Shown: positions 17,479-26,196 of the stretch, in pieces
How the letters are laid out: every line of letters begins with the position of its first letter
Numbering within the stretch: position 1 is the first letter of the stretch
Assembly (NCBI GenBank): GCA_002840435.1
Contig: PHAT01000005.1
Coordinates: forward strand, 734,460-798,459
Source of the DNA: Deltaproteobacteria bacterium HGW-Deltaproteobacteria-6
Lineage (GTDB): Bacteria; Desulfobacterota; Syntrophia; Syntrophales; Smithellaceae
Direction: 5' to 3'
DNA: 64,000 bases
Program-made: the position numbers and the translations under genes
Notes under the pieces: generated by a model
Told to the model about the DNA's origin: nothing
Seen by the model: only the letters and a program-made list of their open reading frames with translations
Databases searched by the model: none

Positions 17479-18257
17479 TAGATCGCGCCCTCCTCTCCGA
17501 GGTAAGCTTTAATGACTTCGGGGTGTTTCTGAACCTCCTGAGGCGTTCCCAGAACAATTTTCTGCCCCTGGCTCATGGCAAAAACACGATCCGAAATCCC
17601 CATGATCATGTTCATGTCGTGTTCGATGAGCAGAATCGTTACATTATAGTCTTCGCGGATATCTTTGATCCAGATCGTCAAATCATCCTTTTCCTCCGTG
17701 TTCATGCCGGCGGATGGTTCGTCGAGCAGCATCACTTTGGGTTCCAGGGCCAGCGCCCGGCCAACTTCGATCAGTTTGCGCTTGCCGTACGCCAGAGAAC
17801 CGACAAAATGATCCCGAACGGATTGCAGTTCCAGAAAATCGATAATATTTTCGACTTTTTCACGGTGGGCGATTTCCTCACGGGCGGCGCGGGACCGCTT
17901 GCCCCACATGAAAGCGCCTCCGAAAACGCCGGTTTTCATATAAATATGGCGGCCCAGCATGAGATTGTCCATCACCGTCGCGTTGGCGAACAGCTCGATG
18001 TTCTGGAAAGTGCGTGCAACGCCTTTCCGGGCGATTCGGTCCGGAGTTTTACCCACCAGATCTTCACCTTCGAGTTTGACGGACCCCTCATTGGGATGAT
18101 AAATCCCGGAAATCAGGTTGAAGATGGTTGTCTTTCCCGAACCGTTGGGTCCGATGATGGAAAAGATTTCATTCTTCTCGACGCTGAAGCTGATATCATT
18201 GACGGCTTTTAATCCGCCAAAGCTGATGCTCAAATGTTCGATATCGAAATAGCCCAT
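17478..18257 (-). CDS. livG: Branched-chain amino acid-type ABC transporter ATPase LivG
   Basis: 259 residues. Walker A GPNGSGKTT near 34-42, the LivG-specific GVARTFQNIELFANATVMDNL, signature LAYGKRKLIEVGRAL (family variant of LSGGQ) and Walker B VMLLDEPSAGM. Partner of LivF. It is separated from livK by about 215 bases carrying a repeat-like element and a strong hairpin. Confidence 0.94.
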   Translation of the reverse strand: MGYFDIEHLSISFGGLKAVNDISFSVEKNEIFSIIGPNGSGKTTIFNLISGIYHPNEGSVKLEGEDLVGKTPDRIARKGVARTFQNIELFANATVMDNLMLGRHIYMKTGVFGGAFMWGKRSRAAREEIAHREKVENIIDFLELQSVRDHFVGSLAYGKRKLIEVGRALALEPKVMLLDEPSAGMNTEEKDDLTIWIKDIREDYNVTILLIEHDMNMIMGISDRVFAMSQGQKIVLGTPQEVQKHPEVIKAYLGEEGAI

Positions 18258-18274
18258 GAGATGCCTTTCTCTTT

Positions 18275-18371
18275 GTCATTTCAACCCCCGGATGAGCGGG
18301 ATTTTATTTCGGGAGACCCGGGTACGAAGAGGGATTTTAACGTTCCTCTTCGATATGCTTTTCGGAATGAC
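18275..18371. repeat. Candidate small palindromic intergenic element
   Basis: Between livK and livG, a 97-base stretch starts GTCATTTC and ends GGAATGAC (short terminal inverted repeats) and contains an 8-bp hairpin CGAAGAGG/CCTCTTCG (18325-18332 with 18345-18352). The GTCATT...AATGAC frame resembles widespread intergenic repeat families, but only one copy is in this window. Confidence 0.35.
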
Positions 18372-18423
18372 AATATCAATTATAGTAAATCTCTACATTA
18401 ACAGAAACATAAGACGTATGGCG

Positions 18424-18455
18424 CCTTGCGGGGGGTGTTCGCTCCCCCCGCAAGG
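18424..18455 (-). promoter_or_regulatory. Strong intercistronic hairpin after livK
   Basis: A perfect 12-bp stem, CCTTGCGGGGGG with CCCCCCGCAAGG (18424-18435 and 18444-18455), lies 18 bases after the livK stop. No T-run follows on the minus strand, so it more likely protects the livK message or attenuates livGF than terminates. Binding-protein genes often carry such a stem. Confidence 0.65.
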
Positions 18456-18472
18456 TTCGCGCCCGGGTTTTG

Positions 18473-19669
18473 CTAGTGCCGGCTGATCTCGTTTTCCGTC
18501 CAATCCTGAAGGACGATGTTTTCGCTGTTAGGACCGGCCTGCCAGATCTGAACGGTCTTAGGGGCCTTGTGACTTTTAGCTGTCCAGGTGATCTTCGGAC
18601 CAACGCCCTGGAAATTCTTGATGCTGTCCAGTTCTTTTTTAACCGCTGCCGTGCTCAAATTCTTGCCGGCTTTTTTCATGGCGTAGACCAGGGGCTCCCC
18701 GACGACAATTCCCGCCTGATAGAAAATGCCCCATCTTTCCGTGGGAGCCAGCCGTTTCTGCGCCGCGCGATACTTGTTGATCAGCGGATGATCGGAAAAA
18801 GGAGGAACGAAGAATGCGCTGGTGATCACGGCTTCCTTGGACCACAGGCCGTCGGTGATCTTGTTCATCAGAGGATAATCCGACAGGTTGTAGGAGTGAA
18901 TCCACTGGGGTTTGAAGCCGACGGAAACACTGGTTCTGAGAGCGATAGCCGCCTGGGTCGGCGAGCAGTAGCCGATGACCGCTTCGGCGCCGGAGGCTTT
19001 CAGTTTGGCAACCTGCGATGAAAGGTCGCGCTCGGTGGGCTCAACGGGAAGCGCGGCCACCAGTTCCATATTATATTTTTTCAGGCGATATTTAACCGAA
19101 TCCAGAGCATCCTGGCCGTAGTCGTCATTCTGATAGAACATCGCTATCTTCTTGAATTTCTTTTTTTCAACGGCGAATTTGGCCAGAATACTGGCGTCAT
19201 CTTCATAGGTTGCCCAGATGTTCCACAGATAGGGATTGTGCGGATCCCAGAACGATCTGGCGCCGGAGCAGGGGGAAATCCAGATGATTTTATTTTCCAG
19301 CAGGATTTTATAAACGGACTGACAGCTGGCCGTACCTACGCCGCCGACAAAGGCGAAAATGCCGTACCGCTCAACCAGCTCCTTGACGGCGGCTACGGTC
19401 TGGGAAGGGTTGTATTGATCGTCGCGGATGAAGAATTTGATTTTGCGGCCGTTAATGCCGCCTTCTTCGTTGACAATATCGAAGAGGAGCTTACTGCCGC
19501 GCGCGACTGCGCCCCACGGCGCCGCCGGACCCGTCTGAGGCCCCCACGCAGCGATGCGAATTTCTTTATCATCAAATCCACGTTCAGTTGCCGCCTGCCC
19601 CGCCCCGGTAAGCAGAAAAACGGCGAACAGACAAACAAGCATTACCCTCATCATCTTTTTAGAATCCAT
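18473..19669 (-). CDS. livK: Branched-chain amino acid-type ABC substrate-binding protein LivK
   Basis: 398 residues. A signal peptide covers 1-26 (MLVCLFAVFLLTGAGQAA). The mature protein has the type I periplasmic binding fold with DKEIRIAAWGPQTGPAA at the start and the typical RDDQYNPSQTVAAVKELVE and AVIGYCSPTQAAIALR segments. It delivers ligand to LivHMGF. An AAGGAGGAAGG ribosome site fits high expression. The ligand could be an amino acid, or an aromatic or fatty acid, given the attached acyl-CoA synthetase. Confidence 0.93.
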   Translation of the reverse strand: MDSKKMMRVMLVCLFAVFLLTGAGQAATERGFDDKEIRIAAWGPQTGPAAPWGAVARGSKLLFDIVNEEGGINGRKIKFFIRDDQYNPSQTVAAVKELVERYGIFAFVGGVGTASCQSVYKILLENKIIWISPCSGARSFWDPHNPYLWNIWATYEDDASILAKFAVEKKKFKKIAMFYQNDDYGQDALDSVKYRLKKYNMELVAALPVEPTERDLSSQVAKLKASGAEAVIGYCSPTQAAIALRTSVSVGFKPQWIHSYNLSDYPLMNKITDGLWSKEAVITSAFFVPPFSDHPLINKYRAAQKRLAPTERWGIFYQAGIVVGEPLVYAMKKAGKNLSTAAVKKELDSIKNFQGVGPKITWTAKSHKAPKTVQIWQAGPNSENIVLQDWTENEISRH

Positions 19670-19793
19670 AGCCCTTCCTCCTTAAGTTGTTAGTGAAATG
19701 CCAAAACTTTTGTTTATGATCCTACAAATGCCCGTTGAACGAATAAAGTTGGTCAAAAAAACAGACATCCTTGCCGGCTCTCAATTGAAGCAC

Positions 19794-20279
19794 CTAGCTT
19801 TTGTACCACTTGCCTCCTTCTTTCAGAAAGATGAAACCGATATTGGAGACGGATCGCCGGTTGGTGCCTTCATAGGCAAACGTCACTTCCACTTCCACCT
19901 GGGCGATTCTGTCGGCGGCTGACAGCGTCTGGGGATCCTTATTGTTATGAATATAATTCACGCGGACGATCTGATAGGCGACCACGTGATACGGAGCGGC
20001 TTTGGCTTCGGCCACATACTGCTGGTAGTTATGCGTCCGGAGATAAACGGATGACGGGGCGAAGCAGGCATAAACGGCAGGGTAATCCCGTCGTATTTCC
20101 GCATCGAGAAATTTCCGGGCGGCCTTGAGAACCGCCTGTTCCTCCCGGTCGCCGGCGGATCCGCAAAGGGCGCTTTGAGGAAGACAAAACACCGTTGCCG
20201 CAGCCAGGGTCAAGACAATAGCCGACATCAGCCGTATTTTTAAAAATATTCTGCGGGGTGTTCTTCTGTCCATCGTCAT
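19794..20279 (-). CDS. Secreted NTF2-like(?) protein within the liv operon
   Basis: 161 residues from the ATG at 20279, whose A is shared with the livH stop codon (TAATG coupling). Residues up to about 39 form a signal peptide ending at ALCGSA. The remainder (AARKFLDAEIRRDYPAVYACFAPSS, a later VEVEVTFAYEGT and a closing FIFLKEGGKWYK) has the helix-then-sheet order of NTF2-like/SnoaL proteins, though I cannot name a family. Its place between permease and binding-protein genes suggests a periplasmic accessory to the transporter, which is inference. Confidence 0.7.
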   Translation of the reverse strand: MTMDRRTPRRIFLKIRLMSAIVLTLAAATVFCLPQSALCGSAGDREEQAVLKAARKFLDAEIRRDYPAVYACFAPSSVYLRTHNYQQYVAEAKAAPYHVVAYQIVRVNYIHNNKDPQTLSAADRIAQVEVEVTFAYEGTNRRSVSNIGFIFLKEGGKWYKS

Positions 20280-21154
20280 TACACTTTCTTTACCCAGTGC
20301 TTGGCAAACAGACCGCTTGGGCGTATGCAAAGCACCAGAACGATGACAACAAAAGCCGTGATCGGTTTCCAGACTGGCCAGGCATAACCGAAGAAATTTT
20401 CAAGGAGACCCATGATGGCGCCGCCGATCAGCACGCCGGGTATGCTCATGAGTCCGCCCAGAACGGCCGCGGCAAACGCCTTCAAGAACGGTTCCATCAT
20501 GAATTGCGGATCAAGAATGGTTTTGGCCGTGAGCAGTACGGCGGCGATAAGACCGATGACTGAGCTGAATGCCCAGGAAAAGGCAAACACTCGGTCCGTG
20601 TTGATGCCCATGATTTTAGCGGCATGCTTATTCTGCTGGGTTGCGCGCATCGCCGTTCCCAGCTGCGTATACTTGAAGAAGAAAAAGAGAAAAGCCATCA
20701 CGGCGGCGGCAATGACGAAGACGGCCACCGCCCACTGGCTGATCAAAAACCCTTTGACCGGTTCATAGGTTACCATGTAGGAAATCGGGATGGAAAATTC
20801 CTGCTGTTCAGCGCCCCATTTCCAGCTGGCAAATCCCATGCACAGCATTTCCACACCGAGCGTTATGACGATGAGGCTCAAGAGCGTGGGATTTTTAGCG
20901 GGCCGGAGAAATATGTACTGGACCAGAACACCCAGGATGGCGGCAAACACAATGGCTGCGGTGAGTGCGGCCCAGAAGGGAAAATGATAAAAAGTCAGTA
21001 AGTGAAAAACGATGAAAGTGGAAAACATGGCCATTTCACCTGCGGCGAAATTCATGACCTCCGATGTTTTATAGATAATGACGACCGCCAGACCAAATAG
21101 ACCGTAGCAGGCGCCCATCGCCAATCCCTCAATTAACAACTGTACGAAAGGCAT
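20279..21154 (-). CDS. livH: Branched-chain amino acid-type ABC permease LivH
   Basis: 291 residues, about eight membrane helices. It opens with LLIEGLAMGACYGLFGLAVVIIYKTSEVMNFAAGEMAM, the LivH hallmark, and includes AFSSVIGLIAAVLL and AVLGGLMSIPGVLIGG near the C-terminus. It forms the membrane channel with LivM. The livM stop is about 117 bases upstream. Confidence 0.94.
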   Translation of the reverse strand: MPFVQLLIEGLAMGACYGLFGLAVVIIYKTSEVMNFAAGEMAMFSTFIVFHLLTFYHFPFWAALTAAIVFAAILGVLVQYIFLRPAKNPTLLSLIVITLGVEMLCMGFASWKWGAEQQEFSIPISYMVTYEPVKGFLISQWAVAVFVIAAAVMAFLFFFFKYTQLGTAMRATQQNKHAAKIMGINTDRVFAFSWAFSSVIGLIAAVLLTAKTILDPQFMMEPFLKAFAAAVLGGLMSIPGVLIGGAIMGLLENFFGYAWPVWKPITAFVVIVLVLCIRPSGLFAKHWVKKV

Positions 21155-21271
21155 ATTTCCCCCTTATTTCATCGTGGTTTTCCGTTTTGGACCGTTCTTG
21201 CGATTCCATCAGCTTTGTCCCGCTGCAAATGACAATTGTGGTTTAATGCTTCCGGTGCGTGTCTGCTGATT

Positions 21272-22342
21272 TTAAAAAGGCCAGGTCTTCCAGTATTTCT
21301 TTACCCGGATCCAGACTCCGAAAATTCCCATAGGTTCAAAAATCATGATGCCTATCATGACCAGCCCCAGGGCGATGGCGCTTAAGTTGTCCATCCCCGT
21401 AATGGAGAGCCAGCGCTGCGAAATGGCCACCAGAAAATCACCCACATAGGGAACGTCCTTGACGTTCTTGAAAAGGGCATACATCAGATACGTGATAAAG
21501 GCTGCGCCCGTAATGGAGCCCATGATGGAGCCCAGCCCTCCCACGACAATCATGACCAGAAAGTAAATGGACAGAAACATATTGAAGGTGATGGGATCGA
21601 AAAATCCGAGAACAAAGGCGAAAAGACCGCCGGCAATCCCGGCATAAAAGGCGCTGACTGCAAATGAAAGGGTTTTGTAAATGGTCAGGTTAATGCCGAT
21701 AACCTCGGCGGCAATGTCACTGTCCCGGATGGCGACAAAAGCGCGTCCCACTTTTGTTTTTAAAATATTAATCGCCCCCAGAACCATCAGGATGGTGATG
21801 ATGAGAATGAGATAATACTTGCTCATGTCTGTTGCCAGCGTAAAATTCCAGCCCAGCTGCGGTATTCCGATATCCAGAGCAGGCGCTCTCAGGCCTGAGC
21901 GGCCGCCGAAGATTTCCGTATGGCCGATGATGTGCATAATGGCCAGGCCGAAAGCCAGGGTGGCAATTGTCAGATAGGGACCTTCGAGCCTGAGGGCCGG
22001 CAAACCCAGGATGAAACCGAAAAAGGCGGCGATAAAAGCCGCGATGATAATGGCCGGGAAAAAAGGTACACCCAGCTTGGTCATCAAAAGCACCGTTCCG
22101 TAGGCGCCAATGGCAAAGAATCCGGCATGTCCCAGGGAGATTTGCCCTGTTGACCCGACCAGAATATTGAGACCCACGGCAAGGATGGCGTGAACCATGA
22201 TCAGGTTAAAGAGGTAAAGGTAGTAGTTTGTGGAAAACAGGGGAAGGGTGAAGAGCAGGACCAGTAAGCAGATTGTCCAGAAAAGAATCGTCCCGCTCTT
22301 AAAAAGTTCAATATCTTCGTAATACGCGCGCTTCATGTCCAT
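21272..22342 (-). CDS. livM: Branched-chain amino acid-type ABC permease LivM
   Basis: 356 residues from the ATG at 22342, with GGGAG upstream; a GTG at 22360 is an alternative. About nine or ten membrane helices; the LivM signatures LNILVGSTGQISLGHAGFFAIGAY, GLPALRLEGPYLTIATLAFG and VVGGLGSIMGSITGA are present. First gene of the seven-gene liv/acyl-CoA synthetase operon. Confidence 0.94.
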   Translation of the reverse strand: MDMKRAYYEDIELFKSGTILFWTICLLVLLFTLPLFSTNYYLYLFNLIMVHAILAVGLNILVGSTGQISLGHAGFFAIGAYGTVLLMTKLGVPFFPAIIIAAFIAAFFGFILGLPALRLEGPYLTIATLAFGLAIMHIIGHTEIFGGRSGLRAPALDIGIPQLGWNFTLATDMSKYYLILIITILMVLGAINILKTKVGRAFVAIRDSDIAAEVIGINLTIYKTLSFAVSAFYAGIAGGLFAFVLGFFDPITFNMFLSIYFLVMIVVGGLGSIMGSITGAAFITYLMYALFKNVKDVPYVGDFLVAISQRWLSITGMDNLSAIALGLVMIGIMIFEPMGIFGVWIRVKKYWKTWPF

Positions 22343-22428
22343 ACGATCATCTACTCCCACTGTTCACTATAAGAGTTGATTACATCTGGTTCAGCTTCAG
22401 CTTCCGTTTACGTTTTACTTAGGTGCAA

Positions 22429-22458
22429 TTTATAATAGAGGTGCGACGGATGTGTCAA
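22429..22458 (-). promoter_or_regulatory. Probable promoter of the liv operon
   Basis: Minus strand: perfect TTGACA (22453-22458); TATAAA lies 18 bases downstream (22429-22434) and an overlapping TATTAT gives a 15-base alternative. About 90 bases upstream of livM. The gap 22343-22665 holds no gene that I can support. Confidence 0.45.
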
Positions 22459-22665
22459 GGTAATTTGATCTCTGATATAAAATTTGGCGAAACCATGCCT
22501 TAAGTTAATAAAATATCAGCCTTTAACAATTATGATTCATCGCGGGTTTACCTTGAGCGGCACATCACCTCATTATCTGATTGCCTGCCAACTTATTACA
22601 ATGGAGATTTGATGTCAATATGAAATAACCAAATCTATTTCCATACAAACACAGTATGGAAATAC

Positions 22666-23937
22666 TCAGGGCAAGCTTAGGAGATAGGATCTAAGATTAA
22701 CTTTCTGATTGTTGATGCCGAGCTTGCGGCGAATACGATATCGGTAAACATCAACGGCACTGCTCGAAACACTCATGATGACGGCAATCTCTTTGCTGTT
22801 CTTACCATCCTTGATCAGTTGTGCCACCTGAACTTCAGTTGTTGTGAGACTTCTGAATCGGGCGGAGAGCTTCCGGGAGAAGGGCGAAAACATTTCTTCC
22901 AGGTTGGACGCTATAAGATCATGGTACATCTGGCGACTTTGTTCCGAACCTCCTTTACGCAATTTGTCCAGATTGGGCATGATCAGTTTTGTAACATTGG
23001 CCAGGAGAGTCTGTTCCAACTCCTCCCTGTCCTCGGCCCGCTGCTGAAGCATCACCCGCAGGGTTGTATTCAGGTCCTCCAGGTTCCGTGATTTGGCGAG
23101 CAATTCGTTGCCCTTTTCCTCGAGCTCCGTAATATCCATCACTGAGCATACGTGTTTCTTCGTCCCGGGAATGAGGCTGTTCGTGCTGAGCAGGTTCTTG
23201 ATGTTTCCCTGGCTGTCGACCAGATGAAATTCATAGTTTCTGGGCGCCGCGTTGGGATCCATTCGCCTTAGCCGGTGATTTTCCTCCACACGGCTGCGAT
23301 CCCTTTCATCGATCAGATCCACCCATGTTCTCTTTCCTTCCCAATCCTCTTTGCGATAACCGGTCAGCTTTTCAAATTCCGCGTTGATCAGAGACAGTGT
23401 CTTGTCTTCTTCGATAATGACCGTCGCGGTGCCTGTCGTTTCGAAAATGGTACGGTACAGGTCTTCTGATTCCGCCAGTTTCTTTTCCGTCATTTTCTGT
23501 TGTGTAATGTCCATGTCACTGCCCAGGATGGCCGGTTTTCCTTCAAAACTAATGGAGGCGACAACTTCCAGCAGCCAACGGATTTCACCCTGCTTCGTGA
23601 TGATTCTGAATTCATAAGGTCGTAATAACCTGCCGTTCAGCATGGCCAATGAGTTATTCTTCACCGCAAGCTGATCGTCGGGATGAACCATAAAATCCGC
23701 CCGGCTCCCGATGATCTCTTCCGGAGTATAGCCTGTAAAAGAGACCACCATGGGATTGATCATGCGGAACCTGCCTCCCGAGAATATGCAGTAGCCGGTC
23801 AGAGACTTTTTCAAAAGGGTGTCCTGAATGTGTTGACTTTCAATCAGGATTTTGTTTTGGTTGCCGAGCCTTTCGACTTCCGCTTCCAGTAACTGGATTC
23901 TGCTTTCCAGGTCCGGCAGGGTTCTTTCATTTTCCAT
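22666..23937 (-). CDS. PAS-PAS sensor with C-terminal LuxR-type HTH
   Basis: 423 residues: an N-terminal coiled coil (about 7-32), two PAS domains (about 35-150 and 160-275, each followed by a PAC-like segment such as LGSDMDITQQK), a second coiled coil (about 278-310), a helical linker and a LuxR-type helix-turn-helix (about 360-415: LTTTEVQVAQLIKDGKNSKEIA then VDVYRYRIRRKLG). No receiver or kinase domain, so it is a one-component cytoplasmic regulator. It is divergent from nothing and lies beside the liv promoter region, so control of that operon is possible but unproven. Confidence 0.88.
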   Translation of the reverse strand: MENERTLPDLESRIQLLEAEVERLGNQNKILIESQHIQDTLLKKSLTGYCIFSGGRFRMINPMVVSFTGYTPEEIIGSRADFMVHPDDQLAVKNNSLAMLNGRLLRPYEFRIITKQGEIRWLLEVVASISFEGKPAILGSDMDITQQKMTEKKLAESEDLYRTIFETTGTATVIIEEDKTLSLINAEFEKLTGYRKEDWEGKRTWVDLIDERDRSRVEENHRLRRMDPNAAPRNYEFHLVDSQGNIKNLLSTNSLIPGTKKHVCSVMDITELEEKGNELLAKSRNLEDLNTTLRVMLQQRAEDREELEQTLLANVTKLIMPNLDKLRKGGSEQSRQMYHDLIASNLEEMFSPFSRKLSARFRSLTTTEVQVAQLIKDGKNSKEIAVIMSVSSSAVDVYRYRIRRKLGINNQKVNLRSYLLSLP

Positions 23938-23993
23938 ATCGTATCAGCCTCTGATCAGTATTTTTGCTTCCCGCAAAGCAAGCTCTTAAAAAA

Positions 23994-24752
23994 TCATTCA
24001 GGCGCCTTTGACCGGGCGTAGCTCACACCCATAAAAATGATTGCCGCGATGAACGCCAGGCGAAGCGGCGTGTCCGGAATAAAGTTGGCGATATTGCCTC
24101 CCAGAAAGGCGCCCAGCACAATACCCGGGATCAGCCCGGGCAGAAACCCTTTGACGACATTCCCCAGTTCATGATGAGCCAGGGCGCCTGCCGCGCCCAA
24201 AGGAACCATCACCAGCAGTGAAGTTCCCTGCGCCACGTGCTGACCGAACCCGGTGAGTAAGACCATGGCGGGAACCATGATGGTTCCGCCGCCCACGCCC
24301 ATCATACCCGAAAGAAATCCGGTGGCGGCTCCCGTCATCAGGAAAATGAGGATGTTCACATAAAGCGGATGATGGATGCCGGTCTCATGCAGGTAGGGCT
24401 TGATCAGCATAAGGGCGGCGCAAAATATCAAAAATGCTCCAAACGCCCGCTTGAGCTTCCATCCGGGGAGGGCGTTGGCAAAATACGCTCCGGTTCTGGC
24501 AGTTATAATCGCCGTGATGGAAAGCGACCCGGCCGCCAGAAAATCAATATTGCCCTGCAGGCCATAGATCAGTGCCCCGGCGATTCCGGTGAAGATCAGG
24601 GCGACCAGACTGGTTCCGTGCGCCTGATGCTGACTGAATTTCAAGACGCTGATCATCAGGGGAATCATAATCAGGCCGCCGCCCAGACCAATCAGGCCTC
24701 CGAACAATCCGGCGGCAAGTCCGATGGCCAGGCTGACTGAATTATTTTTCAT
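23994..24752 (-). CDS. TauE/SafE-family sulfite/anion exporter
   Basis: 252 residues from the ATG at 24752; a frame reaching 24812 would add 20 non-family residues and run into the next gene. About eight helices in two halves, each with a glycine-rich motif (LFGGLIGLGGGLIMIP near 13-28 and LSGMMGVGGGTIMVPAM near 145-160), the TauE family hallmark. Members export sulfite, sulfoacetate or related anions. Confidence 0.9.
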   Translation of the reverse strand: MKNNSVSLAIGLAAGLFGGLIGLGGGLIMIPLMISVLKFSQHQAHGTSLVALIFTGIAGALIYGLQGNIDFLAAGSLSITAIITARTGAYFANALPGWKLKRAFGAFLIFCAALMLIKPYLHETGIHHPLYVNILIFLMTGAATGFLSGMMGVGGGTIMVPAMVLLTGFGQHVAQGTSLLVMVPLGAAGALAHHELGNVVKGFLPGLIPGIVLGAFLGGNIANFIPDTPLRLAFIAAIIFMGVSYARSKAPE

Positions 24753-24798
24753 TTCCGTATCCCGCAAAAAAAATAAAAGATGCGATGCGCCCCGGCAA

Positions 24799-26172
24799 TT
24801 ATTTATGCACACGCCCGCGGGCCAGCGAGGCCCCGACGCCCGCCAGGCAGGTCACCGCCAGAATTCCAAAAATAATTTTGGCGCTCACAATTAACAGCGC
24901 GCCGTTCTCCTGGGTGATGCTCCGGCTGCCGATGATCCAGGCAAAAACCAGCAGGGCAATTCCCATGCTTAACATCTGCCCCACCAGTCTCATGGTGGCC
25001 TGTGTTGCCGAGGCAATGCCGTAAAATTTGTTCTCCACCGAACTCATGACGGCGTTGATATTGGGAGAAGAAAAAAAAGCAAAACCGATTCCCAGTAAAA
25101 CCAGGCACATCAGAATATAATGAATGGATGTGCCTGCCGCAATGAATATCAGTGCAAAAAGGCCGATGACGGTCATTGCCATCCCGATGGAGGAGATGAT
25201 TCTCGGTTCATACCGATCGGACAGCCTTCCGGCCAGCGGCGAAAAAACCGCCTGCATCAGCGGCTCGATCACCAGCACAATGCCGGTCTGCGAAGGGGTC
25301 ATCATTTTAACGTGCTGCAAATAAAGGCTCAGTAGAAAGGTGACCGCAAAGGTGGCGCAATAGTTGATGAGCGCCGCCAGATTGGAAAAAGCAAAGATAC
25401 GATTGTCCATAAACAGGTGAATATTGAGCAGGGGAAAAGGCTTTTTCAACTGCCGTCGAATGAAGAAGATAAAACAGATCATTCCGATGACAATCAACGC
25501 ACCGCCGGCCACGGAGGGGAGTTGTGAGAAACCGTACATCAGGGCAAACAAAGCGATCGCGTAAAGAAAGGAACCGGTCAGATCGAATTCCTCCGCTTTG
25601 GCGGCAGGCCGTTCTTCCTTCGGGATGAAGGCGGCAAACAGGGCTGCCGACAGGCCCAGCAAGGCGTTGAAAATAAAGATGGTTTTCCATCCCAGATGTT
25701 CGGTGAGGAAACCGCCGATGAAGGGGCCGCAGGTCAGGCCGATGTAAACCGCGGCAATATTGATGCCCAGTATTTTGCCGCGAACGTTTTCCGGGTAAGC
25801 GGATATCAACATGGCCGTACCGGTGCTGAAAATCATTGCGCCGCCGATCCCCTGAAAAACGCGCAGGGCGATGAAGACGCTTTCCGTTGCCGCCCCGATG
25901 CATAAAAACGACGACAGGGCAAAGATCAGCGAGCCCCCGAGAAAAAATATTTTTCGTCCGTAAATGTCCGCCAGCCGTCCCATCGGCACCAGCATGATGG
26001 CCGCAGCCAGCAGAAAAGACGAGGCCACCCAGCTTAAGGACAGGGCGTTCATGGAAAAATCGCGGGCGATCATCGGGAGCGCGACATTGACGGACGAACC
26101 CATAAAGGGCGTCGTAAAGGAACTGATGGTGGTGGCCAGAAGAACGATGGGCAGTTTTCTTTTCATGGTCAT
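24799..26172 (-). CDS. MFS multidrug/metabolite transporter (EmrB/QacA-like)
   Basis: 457 residues, strongly hydrophobic, with 13 or 14 helices. Motif A (GRLADIYGRKIFFLGG, about 66-81) and motif C-like VFQGIGGAMIFSTGTAML (about 108-126) place it in the drug:H+ antiporter DHA2 group, as does the opening NVALPMIARDF. Substrate unknown. It lies between the TauE gene and the ThyX-like gene on the same strand. Confidence 0.88.
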   Translation of the reverse strand: MTMKRKLPIVLLATTISSFTTPFMGSSVNVALPMIARDFSMNALSLSWVASSFLLAAAIMLVPMGRLADIYGRKIFFLGGSLIFALSSFLCIGAATESVFIALRVFQGIGGAMIFSTGTAMLISAYPENVRGKILGINIAAVYIGLTCGPFIGGFLTEHLGWKTIFIFNALLGLSAALFAAFIPKEERPAAKAEEFDLTGSFLYAIALFALMYGFSQLPSVAGGALIVIGMICFIFFIRRQLKKPFPLLNIHLFMDNRIFAFSNLAALINYCATFAVTFLLSLYLQHVKMMTPSQTGIVLVIEPLMQAVFSPLAGRLSDRYEPRIISSIGMAMTVIGLFALIFIAAGTSIHYILMCLVLLGIGFAFFSSPNINAVMSSVENKFYGIASATQATMRLVGQMLSMGIALLVFAWIIGSRSITQENGALLIVSAKIIFGILAVTCLAGVGASLARGRVHK

Positions 26173-26196
26173 GTGGTCACGTGAATCGAAAGGGCA

